Source of the DNA: Nelumbo lutea
Lineage: Eukaryota > Streptophyta > Magnoliopsida > Proteales > Nelumbonaceae
Length of the DNA: 64,000 bases
Assembly (NCBI GenBank): GCA_022828595.1
Contig: JAKGHH010000005.1
Location: 29,834,193-29,898,192, forward strand
Direction of reading: 5' to 3'
Every line of letters begins with the position of its first letter. Position 1 is the stretch's first letter. This document shows, in pieces, positions 58,001 through 64,000 of the stretch. The position numbers and the translations under genes were made by a program. Under the pieces are notes generated by a model. That model was given only the letters and a program-made list of their open reading frames with translations, was not told where the DNA came from and ran no database searches.

Positions 58001-59690
58001 TTCTACGTTAGGAGAGAAAAGAGGTTGAAAGGAAATGGGTGGCTATAATTTCTTACCAGCCCTAAATTGATATGTATAGAGATATTAAAATAAAGTACAT
58101 GAAGAGACAAGTTTTCCCCTCATTAGTAGGCAGAAAAACAGATTAAAAATTACAATATAGACCTAGGCCCATTTAACCTAAAGAGAAAATAAAACAAAAC
58201 ATAAACAGTAAAGGCCGTACCCTACAACATTATGTCTCACAATGAACTGTCAGTGTCAAATAAAAATGGAAATTTTGCAATCTGGTTTTCTTAGATTCTT
58301 GAAGAGAAAGAAGCAAACTTAAGTCAGTAGCATTTGAAAATCCAAATCATTTGAAAGGTCCACTTATATCTAAAATCTTTGGTCTAATTATTGGTGGCAC
58401 ATGAACTGTTTCCTCACTCTCAACATTTTAATGCTTCCATAATGGCAAGGACATCCTTCATACCCACATTTAAATATAAGAAATTACAATGGTCACTTCG
58501 ATTAACAAATCCAACATGACAGTTTAATCTAAGCATGCAACTCAGGTACCCAAGTTGAAGATTTTACACTGTACTGGGCCCATGCCCTCAGACCAGGCCC
58601 ATTCATAATTTAGCAGAAGCTCAACCTGTGCCCATCCAAGTTGCACCTCTAGTTTAATCAAACTGCAGCCATGAACTGTTCGGATATGACAACGAGATCT
58701 AATTAGACATAGATGCATCAGACTTTGGACTTCCAAAATCTACCTAACTTGAAAATAATTCAGTTCTCATAATGATATTGAAAGCCCCGCCTCAAAACTG
58801 TAGAGAAGATCCTAAATAGTGGTGTATTGTATAAGCATACTCCATTTTGTGTATTTTCCATTATGTTCCTTCTTGGGTATTGCATTAGCTCCAACTTGAA
58901 ACTTTAGAGAAGAGGATTTTGAGTAGTGGTGTATACCAAAGGCAAATTTTCAGTGTACCCACCTCATAAATTTTTATCTGTTTGTATAGTTGGGAACAAT
59001 GACAGATGGGGGAATATGACAACCCATAGACTATTCTGTTAGTGCTTCTCTCTTGGCAGTTGCACTTCCTCATTCAAACACTTAAACCTAGGGCAAATTG
59101 GACTACAACAAGATTGAATCCAATTAAACCTAAAAAAAGGGAGGAAAACAGGAAGGGTAGGGGGGAGGACAAACCTGGCCTCTGCCTTGTTCCCGAATTG
59201 CTTTCTGAAATATTTGCTCACTGTCTCCGGACTCCATTAGCCGGTCAATTGTCTGTATAATACATAACAATTACAACAAAACTTTACAGTTCACAGAAAT
59301 ACAGGATTCCATGAGGAATTCTAAGAAGGAAATATAAACTCACCTCTTCATCAGCTCTTGTACCAGTTACTAATCATCACAAAAACCAAGGAAAAAACAA
59401 GTATCAGATCCATAATGATGGTAAACGTAATTGCATATACAGAAAATGCACTTTTCGAGTCAAGGTCATGGAGAAGCTAAAAACCTGTAAATACCCTTCT
59501 CTCAATAACATCCCGATACTCTTGATGGATGCACTCCCGTAGAGTCTGGAAATTTTTTAAGGAATTTAGAAAAGAGAATCATAACAAAAGGACATAGAAC
59601 TAAAGAAACCCAGGTCAAAGGGAAGAGAGCTAGAAGAAAAGCAATACCTGAAACTCAGACATCTTATCTTTGAATTTCTTCTTCAAGGAA
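51853..59690 (-). CDS. SYP132: SYP131/132-like plasma-membrane syntaxin, last seven exons
   Basis: A Qa-SNARE that anchors vesicle fusion at the plant plasma membrane. Exons on the minus strand: 59690-59648, 59545-59485, 59369-59344, 59252-59175, 55001-54921, 52580-52515 and 52023-51853. All have GT..AG borders and phases that join. The joined product runs from [14 protein letters not shown] through the Habc-SNARE linker ([25 protein letters not shown]) to the SNARE helix ([33 protein letters not shown], with the central glutamine in DAQ) and a C-terminal membrane anchor ([21 protein letters not shown]) ending PWVNKGS. The tail separates it from SYP11 and SYP12 types. The N-terminal Habc exons are missing and should lie beyond 64000. 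No broken codon was seen. SYP131 and SYP132 cannot be told apart here. Confidence 0.93.
52515..52580 (-). CDS. SYP132: Syntaxin exon F (SNARE zero layer)
   Basis: 66 bp. Acceptor TACCAG|ATATTC, donor CACAG|GTATGG. Codes [20 protein letters not shown] and SQ; the Q of DAQ is the conserved zero-layer glutamine. Confidence 0.9.
53141..53754. mobile_element. hAT-type MITE (614 bp) in a syntaxin intron, TSD AGCT(C/G)CTC
   Basis: Ends with GTGGTTTAAAAGTGCACAGG on the left and (reversed) GGTGTTTTAAAAGCACAATG on the right, followed inward by GGCGAGGC / GCAAGGCGAG. Flanks AGCTCCTC (53133-53140) and AGCTGCTC (53755-53762). A (TA)n run lies at 53631-53655. It sits between exons F and E. Confidence 0.78.
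53763..54920. other. Syntaxin intron, no gene seen
   Basis: Intron between exons F and E; ordinary AT-rich sequence without recognised elements. Confidence 0.5.
54921..55001 (-). CDS. SYP132: Syntaxin exon E (start of SNARE helix)
   Basis: 81 bp. Acceptor TTACAG|ATAATG, donor CAG|GTATTT. Codes [20 protein letters not shown] and RLLELQQ. The intron before it (55002-59174) is 4.2 kb because of a Copia insertion. Confidence 0.9.
55473..55870 (-). pseudogene. Copia B RNase H C-terminal part
   Basis: Open to 55473. [20 protein letters not shown] (family S.AEAEYRA), [28 protein letters not shown] and [16 protein letters not shown]. The frame passes over the polypurine tract into the LTR, as is usual. 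Upstream it is cut by the solo LTR at 55878. Confidence 0.82.
55878..56092 (+). mobile_element. Solo LTR (215 bp, Copia-like), TSD CTACA
   Basis: Starts TGTGAAGAGTCTCAC, ends GCTTGTTTGACA; perfect CTACA flanks (55873-55877, 56093-56097). Its removal joins RNase H text (STIGYC..FV with GGNLVT) of Copia B. Contains CTATATATTGAGG. Confidence 0.9.
56236..56844 (+). mobile_element. Solo LTR (609 bp), TSD CTTAG
   Basis: Starts TGATAGGAATC, ends CCTACATCA; perfect CTTAG flanks (56231-56235, 56845-56849). Its removal restores the Copia B reading VERIL-RYLKT. TATA box in GTCTATAAATATG near 56601. Internal short repeats of AACAGTTTGACTCC at about 56535 and 56565. Confidence 0.9.
58242..59174. other. 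Syntaxin intron right of Copia B, no gene seen
   Basis: Ordinary intron sequence. GAAACTTTAGAGAAGA-type and AGTGGTGTATTGTA/TAGTGGTGTATACC lines recur at 58795-58830 and 58895-58930, an old local duplication of about 105 bp. Confidence 0.45.
59175..59252 (-). CDS. SYP132: Syntaxin exon D
   Basis: 78 bp. Acceptor ATACAG|ACAATT, donor CCAG|GTTTGT. Codes [20 protein letters not shown] and EQGRGQ. Confidence 0.9.
59344..59369 (-). CDS. SYP132: Syntaxin exon C (26 bp microexon)
   Basis: Acceptor GATTAG|TAACTG, donor GAG|GTGAGT. Codes (V)TGTRADEE. It is only identified because both neighbours require it for phase and for the conserved [12 protein letters not shown] text. Confidence 0.88.
59485..59545 (-). 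CDS. SYP132: Syntaxin exon B
   Basis: 61 bp. Acceptor TTCCAG|ACTCTA, donor ACAG|GTTTTT. Codes [20 protein letters not shown]. The C in REC replaces the more usual Q. Confidence 0.9.
59648..59690 (-). CDS. SYP132: Syntaxin exon A
   Basis: 43 bp. Acceptor TTGCAG|TTCCTT, donor CAG|GTATTG. Codes [14 protein letters not shown], with its first base completing a codon from an upstream exon outside the window. Confidence 0.9.
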
Positions 59691-61074
59691 CTGCAATTAA
59701 GTATCCAGGAAAACCTAGTAAATTTGGTGAACTTGAATAACAATATTTTTGCTAATAGAAACAGATACGAGGTTGCCAAATTGTTGACCTTGAAAAGCTA
59801 GAAAAGCATGCAAGCCCATGTATAGAGAACCCCTTTGTGGACAAGGTGGAACCTAAAAGGGCTGCAACTGGTGCTTCTCTGAATTTCAATCTGAAAACAA
59901 TCCAGCTAAGGGTGGATCAAATATCAATCCACCCCTATCTGATCCAATATAATCTGTTTTGATTCAATTTAAATGCATATTCTTATATATAATATACTTA
60001 AAATTTATATTCTATGTATTTAGTAAAGTTGGCCTGGATGTTTTAACACTAAAGAGTCGTTGGTTCAAGTTTTACAAAATTTATTTTCAACATATTTTGT
60101 CCATGATATACAATATCAAATTCATCTTTAGATTATTTTATTAATAATATATAAAATTTTGATCAGTTTTAATTTATTTGTTAATGCTAATTCAATATCA
60201 GATTGCAATCCAAATTAGATCTGAATCTGATATAAATCCAATGCGATAAGATTCATTTCAATTCAACCCAATCTGTTTGCATCCCTAGAACTAGGGAACA
60301 GGAAATATTCGGGCATGGACCAAGGAGAGATTTGTACCAGGATCTAGTTGAGAAACCACCAGATCTCTCCAACAAACAGTCTAGAATCCCTAGAGTAAAA
60401 ATCCAGGAGAACAGTACCCAATCTTGTAGAATTCCTTCGCACCATCTGAGAGCTGTACAAGTCAACATGCTCCTTGACAAAGCCCCCATTATTGGGGCTC
60501 TACAACATCAAAATCAACCTCGTTTTGAGTTACAAGTGCCTCCTCTCCACTGAATCAAGGATCTTCAACTAGCTGTGCCATGAGACATAAAATTGCGAGT
60601 GAATAGTGTAGTTAATACCCTATCTTTGCCATTGCCAGTGGTCCAGACAGAACAACCAGCTTCACAACTTTAGCATCTGGTGCTGCCATCAGATAACCAT
60701 GCCCTGGCAGAAACTCTAGCCAGATGACTACAACATACATCGGCCTCCTGAAACAATGCTAAGTGTGGCAGTACAGACCCTTTCCACCATATCTCCTGAA
60801 ACAGTCATCCTAAGAACTGATGCACTACAAAGGCAAACCCAAAACCCTAGTCCAATATGTATCCGTTCATCACTCCATTGAAACCTAACAACAATGTACC
60901 ATCAGCCTATCCACAGTTTAAAACCTTTGAACTACAATCCCTAGTATCACTCCCTAAGCACTCAACAGACTTCCTGCTCTGACGGCAAGCAAAAGGGCAG
61001 TGCCCCACACAAGTCTTCTCACCTCAGCTAGGACGAGGACCCCCCACCCCCACTTAGCTTTGACTGATCTCAAC
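59691..61074. other. Syntaxin upstream intron, first part
   Basis: No exon found. 59910-60290 has hAT-like ends (left TAAGGGTGGATCAAATATC, right reversed CTAGGGATGCAAACAGATTG) but no TSD, so it is only a candidate MITE. Confidence 0.4.
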
Positions 61075-61781
61075 CAAGGATCAAAGTTTCATGTGTATCG
61101 GGCCGTATCGTCCGATACGTGCCGTATCGAGAGGCCACCAATACAACTCTACAAGGGGTGTTTCGAGGTGTGACATGGTTCAAGGGGTAGACAGGCCTTA
61201 AATCGACCCCTCTGAACCAGATTGAAAAGAAAAAACTAAAAAAGATAAAAGCAACCAAAGATACAAGCCGATATGCCCCAACTAGACCTGTTCACGAGCA
61301 TGGTTAGGCCAGGTTTAGGCCAGGCTTTGCCTCTACATTAACAGAATATGCTCAGGCCCAAGCCCGAGCCCGGCCAGAAATTTGTAAAAAAAGTTTTTTG
61401 TTCCTTTTTTATTCAATTAAAACTATTTTGTTTATATTAAAATAACTCAAAACCTAAAAAAATAACGAAAGATCTCACTATTACTTGAAAAAAGAGATGA
61501 AAAATAAAGAAAAAATATATTATATATATTTTTTATTATATAAAATATATTTTTATTATATAATACATTATCAAGTCAGGCTCAGGCTCGAGCCAGGCTT
61601 TTTAGAGAAAGCCTGAGCCTGGCCCAAAAAATGGCCGGGCCTGATATTTTAGGCCCAAGCCTACAGGCCTGAAATCCTGTCCAAGCCCGACTTAGATCGG
61701 GCCGGCCCGTCAGGCTACCTGGCCCATGAACAGGTCTAGCCCCAACTAGCATATCATCTTGTATCGATATTTTGAACCTTT
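61075..61781. mobile_element. hAT-type MITE, CAAGG family copy 3 (707 bp with nested element), TSD ATCTCAAC
   Basis: Ends CAAGGATCAAAGTTTCATG and (reversed) AAAGGTTCAAAATATCGATAC; perfect flanks ATCTCAAC (61067-61074, 61782-61789). GTATCGGGCCGTATCGTCCG-type text inside. A second MITE (61283-61738) sits within it, so its own length was about 243 bp. Confidence 0.9.
61283..61738. mobile_element. hAT-type MITE (456 bp) nested in the CAAGG MITE, TSD GCCCCAAC
   Basis: Ends TAGACCTGTTCACGAGC and (reversed) TAGACCTGTTCATGGGCC; perfect 8-bp flanks GCCCCAAC (61275-61282, 61739-61746). Subterminal GGCCAGGCTTTG / CAGGCTC repeats and an AT-rich core. Confidence 0.95.
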
Positions 61782-61899
61782 ATCTCAACTAATGAAAATA
61801 TAGATCCCCTTCTATCTTTCCCACCAGACATCTCTGTTTGTAGACCTGCAATGGAGTTTTAGAGCATATAAGAGAGAAATAGAGAGAAAAGAGATAGTT

Positions 61900-62026
61900 G
61901 TTGGGCGGCAGAAGAGTGTATCTAGTTAGCCATAAGAGTCTATTGTGCTCAGCTTGCCAAGTAGTCCATAAAATTTCACCGAAGGAAGTCCTTTAGTAAG
62001 AACATATGTTAGCTGCATATTCATAA

Positions 62027-62065
<39 letters not shown>

Positions 62066-63650
62066 AGCTGCATCAATCTTGATTCCGAAATCAATAAGTA
62101 GAATCCAGAGCCACAACAATTTTGCAACACCATTGGCCACTGTCCTATACTCAACTTCTACACTATGCTTCTTACTTCTCCAAGTAACTAAGTTTCCCAA
62201 ACAATGATGTAATAGCTCGATATATATTATCTCCTATGGAACCTACCCAATCAGCATTAGTGAATGCCTCAAACTCAAACTTGATATGGTTCTTGAACAA
62301 GATTCCCTTTCCTAGACAAGTCTTTAGATATCTGAGAATCCTCTGAACAGCCTTCATATGAGGAACATTGCGAGCATGCATAAAACTGAGCTACCACATG
62401 TGCTACATAAGCTATATCAGGCCTGGTAAGTGATAAACAGATTAGTTATCCCACCAACCTTTGGTATCATTCCTTGTCTATAAACCATGATTCTGTTCCA
62501 TTGGAGTATTAGCTGGCCTACTCCCTATCATACGTCTCCCTTAGTAGATCTAGGACATACTTCCTCCAGCATATGTATATACCTTCATTAGATCTTGCAA
62601 CTTCAATTCCAAAGAAGTACCTCAGATGACACAAATCCTTGATTTCAAATTTATACACTAACAAATTCTTCAGCCCCATTATCTCTTTTTGGATCATTCC
62701 CAGTGATGACCATATCATCTGTATATACACTATGAGAGCTGCACGTTTATCACCCTGCTTCCTCATAAACAAGGTATGATCAATACCGCTTCCTCATAAA
62801 CTAGGCATGATGAGATTGTTTCAGCCCATTCAAAGCCTTCTTTAATCTATGCACCTTCCCTTGAAAATCATAGCTAGGTGTAGGATTCATAAACACTTCT
62901 TCATGGAAGTCCTCATTCAGGAATGCATTCTTTGCATCTAATTGATGTGGTTTCCAAGAGTAGTTTGTCGCCAAGGACAACAGAACATGTATGTTGTTTA
63001 GCTTTGCAACTAGGGCAAACATCTCCTTGATATCAATCCTTTCCTTCTAGGTAAACCCTTTTTGCTACCAACAGTCTTTATATCTTTCCATTGAACCATC
63101 TGCCTTACAGTAAATATCCATTTAATCCCACAGTGCTCTTTCCCTCTGGTAGATCCACTAATTCCCAGGTTTTGACCTTCACTAAAGCCCTCATTTCTTT
63201 ATTCATTGCCTCTCTCCATTTAGGATCACTTATAACTTCAAAATACCTAAAACATGGACAGAAGAAATAGTAGAAACAACGGAATAATAACAAGGAGACA
63301 AACAAGAATAAGAAACATACTCATAAAAAAAAAAACAAGAATGGGATATGCAATAGCATAAGAATAAACAGGTTTATGAAGAGCAATAGGAAGGTCCGAG
63401 TCTAAAGTAGGAGGAACATCAAAAATAGGTTTACTTGGATCTACTAGATCAAATTGGTTGGAGTCTAGTTAGTTGCCATCACAAGCTAGACAGTTCATTT
63501 TCCCTTTTCTATGTAAAGATCTCAGCTCATTTTGTTGTTCAAGGGAAGAAGATGAAGGACTAGAAATAGGAAAAGTCGCAAAAAGTGAAGAAGAATTCCT
63601 TTCTACCCAACTAGTCTCACACTGAGGAGAATTCTTGGAAGGTTGAAAAA
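61900..63650 (-). pseudogene. Copia element C fragments (RT, RNase H)
   Basis: Minus strand, high to low: 63305-63105 ([30 protein letters not shown]), 63022-62801 (LNNIHVLLSLATNYSWKPHQ, LDAKNAFLNEDFHEEVFM, RLKKALNGLKQS), 62772-62518 (FEIKDLCHLRYFFGIEVARS), 62381-62172 (HMKAVQRILRYLKTCLGKGI, FTNADWVGS) and 62020-61930 (LTYVLTKGLPSVKFYGLLGK). This is the Copia RT-to-RNase H order, with frameshifts and stops. A (TA)n run at 62030-62062 sits in a duplicated ATGTTAGCTGCAT segment. LTRs were not identified. Confidence 0.8.
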
Positions 63651-63661
63651 CGGATTGAGAC

Positions 63662-63887
63662 CAAGGTTCTAAATATCGATAGTCTAATATGTAGGATGGG
63701 TGTATCAAACTTTGTATCAGGGCGCTTTATATTTTTTTTAGTATTTTTTTGAAACTTATTCAGGGGGCATGATATAAAGCATATCTACCCCTGAAATAGG
63801 TCAAACCTCAAAACACCTATTATTTCATGTATGATGACCCACTGTTATGATATGCATTGGCCGATACGTTGCGGATTTTGATCCTTG
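63662..63887. mobile_element. hAT-type MITE, CAAGG family copy 4 (226 bp), TSD ATTGAGAC
   Basis: Ends CAAGGTTCTAAATATCGATAG and (reversed) CAAGGATCAAAATCCGCAAC; perfect flanks ATTGAGAC (63654-63661, 63888-63895). Interior has GATATGCATTGGCCGATACG. It interrupts Copia fragment C. Confidence 0.9.
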
Positions 63888-64000
63888 ATTGAGACTCAAA
63901 GAAGACAATGTCTTCGGTTACAAATTTTCATCTAGAAACATGACCACAACACTTGTAACCATTTTGTGTAGGAGGGTAGCCAAGAAATATCCCACATATA

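Larger units (their letters stand above)
55236..58241 (-). mobile_element. Copia element B in a syntaxin intron, internally deleted
   Basis: LTRs of about 250 bp (55236-55487 and 57995-58241) match closely. Minus strand: primer binding site TTGGTATCAGAG at 57992-57981 (complement of initiator Met tRNA), polypurine tract CTTGAGGGGGGGTG at 55499-55486. Between them, RT pieces (57600-56850: [12 protein letters not shown], [29 protein letters not shown]) and RNase H pieces (56240-56100: [20 protein letters not shown]; 55860-55500: [42 protein letters not shown]). Gag, protease and integrase are missing. Two solo LTRs are nested in it. No TSD was found. Confidence 0.85.

Noticed and set aside
58795..58930. 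Local duplication as a further syntaxin exon
   Set aside because: No splice sites or syntaxin-like text; exons D and E already join in phase.

Overview
This is nuclear DNA of a flowering plant. It holds multi-exon genes with GT..AG introns, a proteins-coding complement typical of plants (a YAO/RRP9-type U3 snoRNP WD40 protein and a SYP13-type syntaxin), plant LTR retrotransposons, LINEs, hAT and PIF/Harbinger transposons and many MITEs. The species cannot be told from the sequence. All calls below come from reading motifs, splice sites, terminal repeats and target-site duplications (TSDs) by eye; no database search was run.

Only two host genes are visible, both on the minus strand and both cut by the window. 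(1) Positions 3325-6276 carry exons 1-3 of the YAO/RRP9 gene; the promoter side has telo-box motifs, and intron 3 runs off the left edge and holds a degenerate LINE ORF1. (2) Positions 51853-59690 carry the last seven exons of a SYP131/132-like plasma-membrane syntaxin; its first exons lie beyond position 64000, so an intron of more than 4.3 kb fills the right end.

Almost everything between and inside these genes is mobile DNA, often nested. 6.8-8.6 kb: a 5'-truncated LINE split by a 766-bp solo LTR. 8.6-12.6 kb: AT-rich repeats, then a 1.4-kb giant inverted repeat. 14.1-26.4 kb: a hAT transposon whose transposase gene is split by a 9.3-kb PIF/Harbinger element. That Harbinger element carries its own decayed Myb-like and transposase genes, 40-bp subterminal repeats broken by a 2.7-kb solo LTR, and an intron-containing fragment of the autophagy gene ATG16. 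26.7-28.1 kb: a LINE 3' end split by a Tourist-like MITE. 28.2-31.1 kb: a hAT-type MITE and a solo LTR. 31.8-38.2 kb: a decayed Ty3/Gypsy element on the plus strand, interrupted by MITEs and a solo LTR; a matching integrase piece appears at 50 kb. 39.7-41.5 kb: a second Gypsy gag-protease remnant on the minus strand. 41.7-47.7 kb: a complete-length but disabled Ty1/Copia element. 48.5-49.3 kb: a solo LTR of the same Copia family. 55.2-58.2 kb: inside a syntaxin intron, a second Copia element containing two further solo LTRs. 61.1-64.0 kb: a MITE inside a MITE and a third Copia fragment.

The most informative signals are the ATG16 capture inside the Harbinger element, the Harbinger-in-hAT nesting, the giant hairpin, a four-copy MITE family with CAAGG ends and 8-bp TSDs, and seven solo LTRs each dated relative to its host element by a TSD. 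No convincing tRNA, rRNA, CRISPR array or new enzymatic system was seen.
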